From CAVQZC01 sp963718315 (GTDB taxonomy: Bacteria; Actinomycetota; Thermoleophilia; Gaiellales; JAICJC01), in contig CAVQZC010000012.1 in assembly GCA_963718315.1 (NCBI GenBank), positions 496,001-560,000 on the forward strand: DNA of 64,000 nt, read 5' to 3'. Position numbers and translations under genes: made by a program. This document shows positions 54,428 through 62,875 of this stretch, piece by piece; the stretch's first letter is position 1; every line of letters starts with the position of its first letter. The notes below the pieces were generated by a model. The model saw only the letters and a list, made by a program, of their open reading frames with translations. It did not search any database and was not told the origin of the DNA.

Positions 54428-55690
54428 ATGTTCAAGCGCGCAACACTCGACAATGGCCTGCGCATCGTCACCCACCCGATGACGGGCGCCAAGTCCGTCG
54501 CGGTTATGGTGATGGTCGCGGCAGGCAGCCGCTACGAGACCCGCGAGACCAGCGGCATCGCCCACTTCTCCGAGCACATGTTCTTCAAGGGCACCGAGAA
54601 CCGTCCGACCGCGAAGGACATCTCCGCCGAGGTCGACGGCATCGGCGGCGAGTTCAACGCCTTCACCAGCAAGGAATACACCGGCTACTACATCAAGTGC
54701 GCGGCAGAGCACCGGACGCTGGCGCTCGACGTGCTGGCCGACCAGCTCCTCCGGTCGAAGTTCGAGCCCGACGAGATCGAGCGCGAGAAGGGCGTCATCG
54801 TCGAGGAGCTGAACATGTACGTCGACACACCGCGCGACCACGTGGACAGCGTGTACGAGTCGCTGCTGTTCGGCGACCAGCCTCTTGGCTGGGACATCAT
54901 CGGCACCAAGGAGACGATCCGCGCGGCGGAGCGCCGCACCTTCCTGGACTATCTGGACTCCTGGTACACGCCGCGGCGCCTGGTGGTCGGTGCGGCCGGC
55001 GCAGTCGACGACGCCTTCATCGGCGAGGTCGAGGCCCAGTTCGGCCATCTCGAGGACCGCGAGAGCGGCGCACCGTCGCCGGTGAGCTTCGTCCAGACCG
55101 AGCCCCGCGTGCAGCTCGACACCCGCGATTCCGACCAGGCCCACCTGCGGCTGGGCGTCCGCGGCATCCAGACCGCGAGCCCCGATCGCTACGCCATGCA
55201 GCTGCTGACGGCAGTGCTCGGCGGCGGCATGTCCTCGCGTCTGTTCCTCGAGGTGCGGGAGCGACTCGGGCTCGCCTACTACGTGTTCGGCTATCACCAG
55301 GCCTATCACGACACCGGCACCCTGTTCTCGCAGGCCGGCGTCGACACCGAGCGGATCGACAGCGCCGTGCAGACCATCACCCGCGAGTTCCGGAAGATGG
55401 CCTCCGAGCCCGTACCCGACGACGAGCTGCGACGGTGCAAGAACTACCTCAAGGGGCGACTCGTGCTCCAGCTCGAGGATCCCAGGGGGCTGCTCATGTT
55501 CGGGCTGCGCCGCGAGGTCCTGGAGGACACCCTCGCCGAGCCGGAGGAAGTGCTCGAGGGCATCGAGGCCATCACCGCAGCCGACGTCCAGCGCGTCGCC
55601 CGCCAGGTGATGGTCGACGACGGGCTCAACTTCGCCCTGGTCGGGCCGTTCGACGACCCACAGCGGTTCCTCGACGCGATGGCCGGCTAG
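54428..55690 (+). CDS. M16 family zinc metallopeptidase
   Basis: A 420-residue single-chain mitochondrial-processing-peptidase-like protease. The inverted zinc motif HFSEH is at residues 46-50, with the third ligand in VIVEELNMY. The C-terminal half has the typical GGGMSSRLFLEVRERLGLAYYV block. It probably degrades peptides in the cytoplasm. ATG 54428 is leaderless-type. It converges on the TAP-like hydrolase gene. Confidence 0.94.
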   Translation: MFKRATLDNGLRIVTHPMTGAKSVAVMVMVAAGSRYETRETSGIAHFSEHMFFKGTENRPTAKDISAEVDGIGGEFNAFTSKEYTGYYIKCAAEHRTLALDVLADQLLRSKFEPDEIEREKGVIVEELNMYVDTPRDHVDSVYESLLFGDQPLGWDIIGTKETIRAAERRTFLDYLDSWYTPRRLVVGAAGAVDDAFIGEVEAQFGHLEDRESGAPSPVSFVQTEPRVQLDTRDSDQAHLRLGVRGIQTASPDRYAMQLLTAVLGGGMSSRLFLEVRERLGLAYYVFGYHQAYHDTGTLFSQAGVDTERIDSAVQTITREFRKMASEPVPDDELRRCKNYLKGRLVLQLEDPRGLLMFGLRREVLEDTLAEPEEVLEGIEAITAADVQRVARQVMVDDGLNFALVGPFDDPQRFLDAMAG

Positions 55691-55711
55691 AGAAGCAGCC
55701 CCGCTACAGCA

Positions 55712-57571
55712 TCAGGGCGCGAGCATGTGCGCCCGCAGCGCCGCTCCGCCGACCCGGCCGGTGATGACGGCCGGTGACGCCGGGCCCTGCATCGACCAGT
55801 GCATGGCCAGGTTGCCGGACGTCCCGCCTCCCCGCACCACGACGTGGACGACGACCGGCCCGGTGTCGTAGTTCCACTTCGCGGTGCCCGACACGGCAAC
55901 GCCCGGCACGAACTGCGTGCTCTTGAACGTGAATACGGTGGTCGGAAAACCGTGGTAGCTCCAGCGGCCGCCGCGCAGGCCGCGATCGGTCCCGGAGTAG
56001 TTGACCCACCACTGGTCGATCGCGTCGGCGACCGTCGCCGCAGCAGCAGCAGCCAGCCGGCGCGCCACCAGCGGGGCCTTGTTGCCCGTCGAGGCAAGCA
56101 CGGGGGTCACCTGATGCAGCGCCAGCGGGTAGCGCGGCACCACCCGGACGGGCGCGACGTGAGCGGCGCATGAGGTGTCGCCCGGCGTCAGGCTGCGGAC
56201 GAAGCTCTCGTAGATCACAGAGCCGCAGCCGTTGTCGTCGTACTCCGCCTGCACGTGGTTGTTGTTGTGGACGACGACCAGCGCGCTGTCCGGGAACCGC
56301 GAGGCGACAATCTTGTTGTCGGACAGGGGGGTGATGTTGTCCATGTCGCCGGCCATGACCAGCGTCGGCACGTGCGGGTACGGCGTCCCCGGGGGAACCG
56401 GCGGGTCGCTCGCCGACGGCGAGTCCGGCCACTTCAGGCAGGCCAGGGCGCCCTCGTAGTCGGTACCCGTCCAGGCGGCCGTCGAGAACGGATAGAACGC
56501 CGACTGCGGGTAGTGGGCGAGCTCCTGGGCCACAACGCCTGGGCGCTGGGAGATCGGCGTATTCGCCGGCCAGAGCTGCGGGTAGTCGTGGCAGATCACC
56601 GCGGCGTACAGTCCCTCGGAGAACGACCGGGGAGCACCGGCGCCGCCGTCCACCGCCTCGGTCTCGGCGATCAGGCGGAGCAGCGGCTGAGTGTCGCCCT
56701 GCTGCGCCGCAAGCGCCGCGGGGATCAGGTCGCGGTAGACGCCGAGCCACTCGAAGCCGAACTGCACGGCCTGGACGACCGTGTCCTCGGTCACCACCAC
56801 GTGAGTCAGGTGGCCGTCGCCGTCTGGTGCGGTGCCGGTGATCGGATGCTGGCGCACCCGCTGCACGAGCGCCGCGATCACGCCCAGCGGGTCGTGATGA
56901 GCCTGGCACGTCGGCGTCCGCTCGCAGCTCAGCACCAGTGCGTCGCGCGAAGCGCCGGCGAGGTCGGCGAAGGCCGGATCCGACCCCGGCAGCTGGTACG
57001 TGCTGTCCAGCGTCAGCGAGCGCAGGCGCCACGGGAAGCGAAGGGCGAACGCCTGGGCCGCGTACGACCCGTAGGAATCGCCGTAGAGGTCGAGCTTGCC
57101 CAGCCTCAGCGACTCCAGCACCGACTCCAGGTCCTGAACCGATTGCGAGGTGTCGTAGTAGCGGATCCGGGGACCGAGCTGGTGGGCGCAGCGCCCCGCG
57201 CGGTCGATGTAGCCGAGGATGTGATCGGCGAACGCCTTGCAGGCCAGCGCGCCGGAGCGGCCGGTGCCGCGGAGGTCGACCAGCAGCAGGTTTCGATGCG
57301 CGGACAGCGGCTTCCAGAGCGCGATCCTGCCGCTGCGGTCGGCAGTGGTCGAGTACCCCGGGCCGCCTTCGATCGAGAGCACCGTGGACACCACGGGGCT
57401 GGTGTCCGTCGCCGGGTAGAACTCGTAGTAGACCCGGATCTTCGTGCCGGACGGGTTGGCGTGGTCGATCGGCACCCTGACGAACCCGCACCTCGCGCCG
57501 GCGCTGGAGGCTGCATGGGCGCACGATGCGCTGATCGGCGGCGGCGGGGCAGGCGGGCTGTTCACGAGCAC
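55712..57571 (-). CDS. alpha/beta hydrolase, TAP-like (tripeptidyl aminopeptidase family)
   Basis: 619 residues. The core has VLSIEGGPGYST (oxyanion), LLLVDLRGTGRSG, nucleophile Ser in LYGDSYGSYAAQ, then the TAP C-terminal domain with the Asp in MAGDMDNITPL and His in NNNHVQAEY. About 150 further residues (from about 470) form a beta-rich extension. Relatives are usually exported; here GTG 57571, six bases after TAGGCT, gives an N-terminus (NSPPAPPPP) with no signal peptide. Confidence 0.88.
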   Translation of the reverse strand: MLVNSPPAPPPPISASCAHAASSAGARCGFVRVPIDHANPSGTKIRVYYEFYPATDTSPVVSTVLSIEGGPGYSTTADRSGRIALWKPLSAHRNLLLVDLRGTGRSGALACKAFADHILGYIDRAGRCAHQLGPRIRYYDTSQSVQDLESVLESLRLGKLDLYGDSYGSYAAQAFALRFPWRLRSLTLDSTYQLPGSDPAFADLAGASRDALVLSCERTPTCQAHHDPLGVIAALVQRVRQHPITGTAPDGDGHLTHVVVTEDTVVQAVQFGFEWLGVYRDLIPAALAAQQGDTQPLLRLIAETEAVDGGAGAPRSFSEGLYAAVICHDYPQLWPANTPISQRPGVVAQELAHYPQSAFYPFSTAAWTGTDYEGALACLKWPDSPSASDPPVPPGTPYPHVPTLVMAGDMDNITPLSDNKIVASRFPDSALVVVHNNNHVQAEYDDNGCGSVIYESFVRSLTPGDTSCAAHVAPVRVVPRYPLALHQVTPVLASTGNKAPLVARRLAAAAAATVADAIDQWWVNYSGTDRGLRGGRWSYHGFPTTVFTFKSTQFVPGVAVSGTAKWNYDTGPVVVHVVVRGGGTSGNLAMHWSMQGPASPAVITGRVGGAALRAHMLAP

Positions 57572-57577
57572 GCACCT

Positions 57578-57583
57578 AGCCTA
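57578..57583 (-). promoter_or_regulatory. -10 hexamer of TAP-like hydrolase gene
   Basis: TAGGCT on the minus strand, six bases before GTG 57571. Confidence 0.5.
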
Positions 57584-57614
57584 CCCAGGTTCCACCCGCC
57601 GTCCAGTGGTCGGA

Positions 57615-58763
57615 TCAGCCGTGAATCTCGAGCTGGTACGGAAAGTCGGTCAGCAGCTCGGCGCCGTCTTCACGGACGACGACCATGTCCTCGAGGCGGA
57701 CGCCGCCGAACCCCGCCTTGTAGACGCCCGGCTCCACGGCCAGCACGTCGCCCGGGACCAGCTCGTCGGCACCGCTCATGCCGAGCAGCGGCGCCTCGTG
57801 CACCGAGAGGCCCACCCCATGCCCGAGGCTGTGGAAGAAGTCCTCCGCCAGCGACTCGCCGTCGTCGATCGAGCGCAGCGTGCGGTATCCCGCATCCTCG
57901 ATCACATCGCACGCGGACTCCCAAACGTGACGGCCGGTCACCCCGGCCGTGATCTGATCGCTGCTGCGCCGGAGCGCCTCGCGGATGACCCCGTACATGG
58001 AGTGCAGCCGCTCCGGGGCCCGCCCGAAGCAGAAGGTGCGCGTCATGTCGGTGTGCATCCGGCTCGCCAGGTGCTGTGGAAAGACGTCGATGATGATCGA
58101 CTCGCCCGGCATCAGTGCTCCGGTCGCCGAGTCGTGGCCGATCAGGCCGCGGCCGCCGGCTGAGATCAAGGGCGGCTCGCCGCCGCAGCCCGCATCGCGC
58201 AGCGTCGTGGAGATGATGTCCGCCAGCCGTTCCACCGTCAGCAGCTCGCCTTCGAGCACCAGCCCGTCTGGCCCGGGGGAGCTGGCGCCGATGGCCGATC
58301 GCGCTGCCTCGAACCCCTGCTCGGTTGCCCGCTGCGCCGCCCTGATGCCCGCCAGCGCACGCTCGCCCTTCACCCGGCGGCGCATCTGGAACGGCTTCGC
58401 CTCGGGCGTCAGCTTGACGCCCTTCCCGCGCAGATAGTCCGCCAGAGCGACGGGGAATGCCGGCGGCACGGTCACCGAGCTCAGCCCGGCCCGCTCGACC
58501 GCACGGCGCACCAGCTCCATGCGCACCTCCTGGGAGGGCATGCCCGACCGCACCATCTCGCCGCGGCCGAGCTCGTCGTCCAGCCAGATCTCGTCGACGC
58601 CGGCCTCGCGCTCGATGGTCGCCGCGTCGAGCAGGCTGATCGCCACGATCCGCCGGTCCGGCAGCTCGATGTAGGTGAACGGGTCACCGATCGCCACGCC
58701 GGTCAGGGCGAGCATGTCCGGATCGTGCTCGGAGTCGGAGTGGACGAGAAGCGCCTCGGACAT
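57615..58763 (-). CDS. M24 family metallopeptidase (Xaa-Pro aminopeptidase-like)
   Basis: 382 residues. An N-terminal creatinase-like domain precedes the pita-bread domain, in which all five metal ligands are visible: IDVFP, TDMTRTF, SLGHGVGLSVHE, AVEPGVY and RLEDMVVV. It cleaves N-terminal residues before proline or acts as a related dipeptidase. ATG 58763 is eight bases after TAGCTT. Confidence 0.93.
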   Translation of the reverse strand: MSEALLVHSDSEHDPDMLALTGVAIGDPFTYIELPDRRIVAISLLDAATIEREAGVDEIWLDDELGRGEMVRSGMPSQEVRMELVRRAVERAGLSSVTVPPAFPVALADYLRGKGVKLTPEAKPFQMRRRVKGERALAGIRAAQRATEQGFEAARSAIGASSPGPDGLVLEGELLTVERLADIISTTLRDAGCGGEPPLISAGGRGLIGHDSATGALMPGESIIIDVFPQHLASRMHTDMTRTFCFGRAPERLHSMYGVIREALRRSSDQITAGVTGRHVWESACDVIEDAGYRTLRSIDDGESLAEDFFHSLGHGVGLSVHEAPLLGMSGADELVPGDVLAVEPGVYKAGFGGVRLEDMVVVREDGAELLTDFPYQLEIHG

Positions 58764-58771
58764 CGACCGGC

Positions 58772-58777
58772 AAGCTA
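58772..58777 (-). promoter_or_regulatory. -10 hexamer of M24 peptidase gene
   Basis: TAGCTT on the minus strand, eight bases before ATG 58763. Confidence 0.5.
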
Positions 58778-58802
58778 GCAAACCTGAGTGGGATCAATCA
58801 TC

Positions 58803-58808
58803 TAGCGT
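58803..58808 (+). promoter_or_regulatory. -10 hexamer of amidohydrolase operon
   Basis: TAGCGT, eight bases before GTG 58817. Confidence 0.5.
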
Positions 58809-58816
58809 TCGCCGTC

Positions 58817-59923
58817 GTGAGTACGACGGACCCGGTCGGGGAGCTGCTTGCCCGGCACGACGCCACTCGGCTGGCGCTGATCCCCGGCGACGGGCGGATC
58901 TGGGACGCCCACACACACCTGGGCGTGGACGAGGACGGCAGCACCCTGCAGGCTGCGGAGCTGATCGACCAGATGCACCGCTACGGGGTCAGCCGCGCGT
59001 TCGTGTTCCCGCTCAACGACCCCGCCCGCGTCCCCCGCTACCGGATCCCCAACGACCGCGTCCTGGCCTGGGCCGCAGAGTCCGGCGGCATGCTGGTGCC
59101 CTTCTGCCGGCTGGACATGTCCGACGCCCCGCTGGAGGAGGCGACCCGCTGTCTCGACGGCGGAGCGCGGGGCATCAAGCTGCACCCCCGCGCCCAGCGA
59201 TTCGGGTTCGACGAGGCCGGCCTCGACCCCGTGTTTGCCCTGGCGGAGGAGCGATCCGTCCCGATCCTGGTGCACGCCGGTCGCGGCTTGCCGCCCATCG
59301 CAACGCCGCTGCGGCACCTGGCCGAGCGCCATCCCGGCGCCCAGCTGATCCTGGCCCACGCCGCGATCGCCGACCTTCAGGAGATCTCGCGCATCCTGAT
59401 CGCCCATCCGAACGTCTGCTACGACACGTCGGTCTGGAGCGCGATCGATATCCGCTCGCTGCTGGCGTCGGTGGCGCCGGAGCAGGTGCTGTTCGCGACC
59501 GACGCGCCCTACGGGACACACATGGTCAGCCAGCTGCAGCTCGGCGTGCTGCTGCGCCGCATCGGGGCGTCCGAGGAGGTCGTCTCCTCGATCTTCTGGG
59601 GGAACGCCGAGCGAGTGGCCGCTGGCCTCCCCGCCCCGGCGATGTCGCCGCCGCTGATCGACGACAGCATGCGGCTCTCGCTCCAGCGGATGCGGGTCCA
59701 CGAGTACCTGGTGATGGCGGCGACCACCCGCTGGCTGCGCCAGCCCGACACGCCCGGCGCGCTGATGCTGGCGGCTCGCGCCAGCGACCCGGAGAGCGAT
59801 CCGGCGCTGGCGGACGTGGCGGAGCTGCTGGCCGCCGCGCAGCTCGTGTGGGACGACCCCGAGCGCGCCCGCGACCTGTTCCGGGTGCTGCAGATCGCGA
59901 TGTGCCTGGTCATGGACGCGTGA
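58817..59923 (+). CDS. amidohydrolase family protein (Amidohydro_2-like TIM barrel)
   Basis: 368 residues. The metal HxH motif is in IWDAHTHLG, with KLHPRAQRFGF, LVHAGRG, LILAHAAIADL and a barrel-end Asp in LFATDAPYG. About 100 C-terminal helical residues follow the barrel. It is probably a hydrolase or decarboxylase of the amidohydrolase superfamily. GTGA couples it to the nucleotidyltransferase. Confidence 0.88.
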   Translation: MSTTDPVGELLARHDATRLALIPGDGRIWDAHTHLGVDEDGSTLQAAELIDQMHRYGVSRAFVFPLNDPARVPRYRIPNDRVLAWAAESGGMLVPFCRLDMSDAPLEEATRCLDGGARGIKLHPRAQRFGFDEAGLDPVFALAEERSVPILVHAGRGLPPIATPLRHLAERHPGAQLILAHAAIADLQEISRILIAHPNVCYDTSVWSAIDIRSLLASVAPEQVLFATDAPYGTHMVSQLQLGVLLRRIGASEEVVSSIFWGNAERVAAGLPAPAMSPPLIDDSMRLSLQRMRVHEYLVMAATTRWLRQPDTPGALMLAARASDPESDPALADVAELLAAAQLVWDDPERARDLFRVLQIAMCLVMDA

Positions 59924-60465
59924 TCGGCGCTGTGGTCATGGCGGCCGGCGCCGGGACCCGGTTCGGCGACGAGGTCAAGCAGCTTCACGATCACGACGGA
60001 CGGCCCATGCTCGAGGTGGTGCTGGCGACGATGGCGTCCTCCGGCATCGACGAGCGGGTGGTCGTGCTCGGCGCACATGCCGGGGACGTGCTGGCGACCG
60101 TCGACCTGCACGGCGCGCGCCCGCTGTTCTGCCTCCGCTGGGAGAACGGCCAGGCGGCATCGCTGCGCTGCGGGCTGGCCGCGCTGGGCGGGTTGGACGC
60201 CGCGCTGGTGGTGCTCGGAGACGGCCCGTGGCTCGATCTCCGGGCGGTGGCGCGGATCGCCGCAGCCGATCCAGGAGACCCGCCCCACGCGGTCGCCGCC
60301 GACTACGGCGCCGGGCGCTCGCACCCGGTCCTGATCCCGCGAGCGCTGTGGGGCGATCTCCCGGCGACGGGCGAGACGCCGGGGCGCAGACTGCCGACCC
60401 GGCTGGTCGACTGCCGGGATCTCACCGCTCCCGGCGACGTCGACTATCCGCAGTCGCGGCAGTGA
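59920..60465 (+). CDS. MobA/MocA-like NTP transferase
   Basis: 181 residues. Nucleotide motif VVMAAGAGTRFGDEVKQL, GDGPWLD metal/NTP site, and NGQAASLRCGL. It resembles CTP:molybdopterin cytidylyltransferase, and the YGAGRSHPVLIPRALW segment is typical of that group. A Moco role is possible but no molybdenum hydroxylase is adjacent. It overlaps the rsrA 3' end by 22 bp, convergent. Confidence 0.88.
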   Translation: MIGAVVMAAGAGTRFGDEVKQLHDHDGRPMLEVVLATMASSGIDERVVVLGAHAGDVLATVDLHGARPLFCLRWENGQAASLRCGLAALGGLDAALVVLGDGPWLDLRAVARIAAADPGDPPHAVAADYGAGRSHPVLIPRALWGDLPATGETPGRRLPTRLVDCRDLTAPGDVDYPQSRQ

Positions 60466-60683
60466 AGCCGAACGCGGTCGACCAGGCCCTCGGGCACCGG
60501 GTCGCCGCAGCAGACCGTGCGCACCGTGTCGCGCAGCTTGGCCTCGAAGTGGTACCGATCGCGGCAGTAGGAGCACTCCCCCAGGTGCACCTCGATCATC
60601 GAGACCTCATCCGGCGTCAGGGTCCGGTCGAGATAGGCCTGCAGCCCGAGCTCCGCGCCCTTGCACGGATCGGTCACCGTCAT
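60444..60683 (-). CDS. rsrA: zinc anti-sigma factor, RsrA type
   Basis: A 79-residue ZAS protein. C7, H33, C37 and C40 have the same spacing (26, 4, 3) as the zinc ligands of Streptomyces RsrA. Seven cysteines occur in all, including C58-C59 and the C-terminal HCRDCG. Oxidation of the zinc thiols to a disulfide would release the sigma factor. ATGA couples it to the sigma gene upstream. Confidence 0.92.
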   Translation of the reverse strand: MTVTDPCKGAELGLQAYLDRTLTPDEVSMIEVHLGECSYCRDRYHFEAKLRDTVRTVCCGDPVPEGLVDRVRLHCRDCG

Positions 60684-61276
60684 TCCTTCTCCTCTCGGGT
60701 GCGCTCCGCGAGCGCCTGCTTCAGGAGCCGTCGGCCGCGATGGAGCCGGGACATCACCGTCCCCACGGGCACGTCCAGGATCTCCGCCGCGTCCTTGTAG
60801 CTGAAGCCCCCCACGTCCACGAGCACGATGACCTCGCGGAATGTCGGGGGCACGTCTGCCAGCGAATCGACGATCGCGCCGCCGGCGAGCCGGTTGAGCA
60901 CCGCCTCCTGCGGCTCCTTCGCCGTCTCTGCCAGATGGTTGTACAGGTAGTAGTCGCCCTGCTCGTCGAGTGACTCGATCACCGGCCGCCGGCTCTGCCG
61001 CCGCGCCTCGTCGAGGTAGATGTTGCGCAGGATCGTTGCCAGCCACGCGGCCAGGTTGGTACCCGTCGCGTAGCTCCGCCAGGAGCGAAAGGCGCGCAGG
61101 TACGTCTCCTGCACCAGCTCTTCAGCCGACTGCGTCGATCCGGTCAGGCGAAGGGCGATGCGGTAGAGCTGGTCGGCGTGTGCGAGGGCTTCATCCTCGA
61201 AGCGCACGCGGTCGCGCGCGTCTGCGGCAGACGCCATCGTCGGATCGGCCACACGGTTGCCCTCTCGCTCCGTCAC
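60680..61276 (-). CDS. sigR: ECF sigma factor, SigR/SigH type
   Basis: 198 residues. Region 2 reads ALAHADQLYRIALRLTGSTQSAEELVQETYLRAF with GTNLAAWLATILRN; region 4 reads LPPTFREVIVLVD-type sequence followed by FSYKDAAEILDVPVGTVMSRLHRGRRLL. It directs the thiol-oxidative-stress regulon in actinobacteria. GTG 61276 is seven bases after TAGCGT (leaderless). An in-frame ATG at 61306 sits just after the SigR-type promoter and would give a form ten residues longer. Confidence 0.92.
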   Translation of the reverse strand: MTEREGNRVADPTMASAADARDRVRFEDEALAHADQLYRIALRLTGSTQSAEELVQETYLRAFRSWRSYATGTNLAAWLATILRNIYLDEARRQSRRPVIESLDEQGDYYLYNHLAETAKEPQEAVLNRLAGGAIVDSLADVPPTFREVIVLVDVGGFSYKDAAEILDVPVGTVMSRLHRGRRLLKQALAERTREEKE

Positions 61277-61283
61277 GCCGGTC

Positions 61284-61289
61284 ACGCTA
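61284..61289 (-). promoter_or_regulatory. housekeeping -10 hexamer of sigR (leaderless)
   Basis: TAGCGT on the minus strand, seven bases before GTG 61276. Confidence 0.5.
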
Positions 61290-61317
61290 TCAGCACCAAC
61301 GAACATCCGAACATTGG

Positions 61318-61343
61318 AACGCCTCCGCGGCCGCCGGTATTCC
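61318..61343 (-). promoter_or_regulatory. SigR-dependent promoter of sigR
   Basis: Minus strand GGAAT (61343-61339), an 18-nt spacer, GTT (61320-61318), matching the SigR consensus GGAAT-N18/19-GTT. Transcription would start near 61311. Confidence 0.75.
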
Positions 61344-61370
61344 CCGGCATCGAGTTTTAGTCACTTCAGC

Positions 61371-61376
61371 TATTAT
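61371..61376 (+). promoter_or_regulatory. -10 hexamer of nad operon
   Basis: TATTAT, eight bases before GTG 61385. Confidence 0.5.
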
Positions 61377-61384
61377 TGCTCGTC

Positions 61385-62875
61385 GTGTTCGGTTCCGCCT
61401 CTTCGCGACCCGACCTCTTGATCGCCGGCGCCGGCCTTGCAGGCCTCTATGCCGCGCTCGCTGCCGCGGATCGCGGCGCGGACGTCACGCTGGTGACGAA
61501 GGGCTCGCTGCGTGCGTCGAACTCGTTCATGGCGCAGGGCGGCGTCGCCGCGGCCATCGGGCCGGGGGACGATCCAGAGCAGCATCTGGCCGACACGGTG
61601 ACCGCCGGGCGGGGGCTCTGCGATCCGCAGGCCGTGCGAGTGCTGGTCACCGAGGGCATCGACCGGATCGGCGACCTGGCCCGCATGGGCGTCGAGTTCG
61701 ACCGCGAGCCGGACGGCAGCTACGCGCTGGGCCGCGAGGGCGGCCACGGCCGGCGACGAATCCTCCACGCCGGCGGGGCAACCACGGGTGCGGTGATCGC
61801 GGAGACGCTGATCCGCCGGGTGGCGGATCACCCGCGCATCCAGGTGCTCGAGCACACGGCGGTCGTCGAGCTGATCTCAGACGGCGCGGGCTGCTCGGGC
61901 GCATGGCTCCTCGGCCACGACGAGCTGCGGCCGGTTCAAGCCCGGATGACGCTGGTGGCGACCGGCGGAGCAGGCGCGCTGTTCGCCCGCACGACGAACC
62001 CACCGGGCGCTCTCGGCGACGGCATCGCGATCGCCCACCGCGCAGGGGCAGCGCTCCGCGACATGGAGTTCGTCCAGTTCCACCCCACCGCCCTGGCCGT
62101 CGGCGAGCGGGCGTTCCTCATCTCAGAAGCAGTTCGCGGCGAGGGCGCCTACCTGATCGACGAGGACGGGGAGCGGTTCATGCCCGCCGTCCACCCGGAC
62201 GCGGAGCTGGCCCCGCGAGACGTGGTCGCCCGGGCGATCGACCGCAGGCAGGCCGCAGGGCACCCGGTGTTCCTCAGCCTCGCCCACCTCGACGCCGAGC
62301 ACATCCGCACGCGGTTCGCCAACCTCGCCGAGGGCGTCGCCGCAGAGGGCCTCGACCTGACCCACGACGCGATTCCGGTCGCGCCGGCGGCGCACTACCT
62401 GATGGGCGGGATCGAGACCGACCTGCGCGCCTCAACCACCCTCCACGGGCTCTACGCCAGCGGCGAGTGCGCTGCGACCGGAGTACACGGCGCCAACCGG
62501 CTGGCGTCCAACTCACTGCTCGAGTGCTTCGTCTTCTCTCACCGAGCCGTCGCCGCAGGTCTCGACGCCGAGCCTGCCGCGCGGATCGACACCCAGGCCC
62601 CCGACCGGCCCCGCCTGCGGGCGCCCCTGTCCGAGCTCCGCGAGGCGATGTGGACGGGCGCCGGCCCAGCCCGGCATGCCCAGGATCTCACCAGGCTGAT
62701 CCAGTGGCTGGACGACCAGGAGGGCAGCAACCCGGTGCTGATCGCTCGCGTCATCGCTCTCGCCGCTCTCCGCCGCTGTGAGTCGCGCGGTGCCCACATC
62801 CGGCTCGACCACCCGGCCGAGTCGCCCACCCTGGCCCACTCACTTCGATGTCCACCACTGCACCTGACAGTCTGA
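61385..62875 (+). CDS. nadB: L-aspartate oxidase
   Basis: 496 residues. FAD motif LLIAGAGLAGLYAALAAA, NSFMAQGGVAAA, REGGHGRRRILHAGG, EFVQFHPTAL, and GLYASGECAATGVHGANRLASNSLLEC are standard for NadB. It oxidises aspartate to iminoaspartate, the first step of de novo NAD synthesis. GTG 61385 follows TATTAT by eight bases; a TTG nine bases earlier is less likely. Its end overlaps nadC by 28 bp. Confidence 0.96.
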   Translation: MFGSASSRPDLLIAGAGLAGLYAALAAADRGADVTLVTKGSLRASNSFMAQGGVAAAIGPGDDPEQHLADTVTAGRGLCDPQAVRVLVTEGIDRIGDLARMGVEFDREPDGSYALGREGGHGRRRILHAGGATTGAVIAETLIRRVADHPRIQVLEHTAVVELISDGAGCSGAWLLGHDELRPVQARMTLVATGGAGALFARTTNPPGALGDGIAIAHRAGAALRDMEFVQFHPTALAVGERAFLISEAVRGEGAYLIDEDGERFMPAVHPDAELAPRDVVARAIDRRQAAGHPVFLSLAHLDAEHIRTRFANLAEGVAAEGLDLTHDAIPVAPAAHYLMGGIETDLRASTTLHGLYASGECAATGVHGANRLASNSLLECFVFSHRAVAAGLDAEPAARIDTQAPDRPRLRAPLSELREAMWTGAGPARHAQDLTRLIQWLDDQEGSNPVLIARVIALAALRRCESRGAHIRLDHPAESPTLAHSLRCPPLHLTV

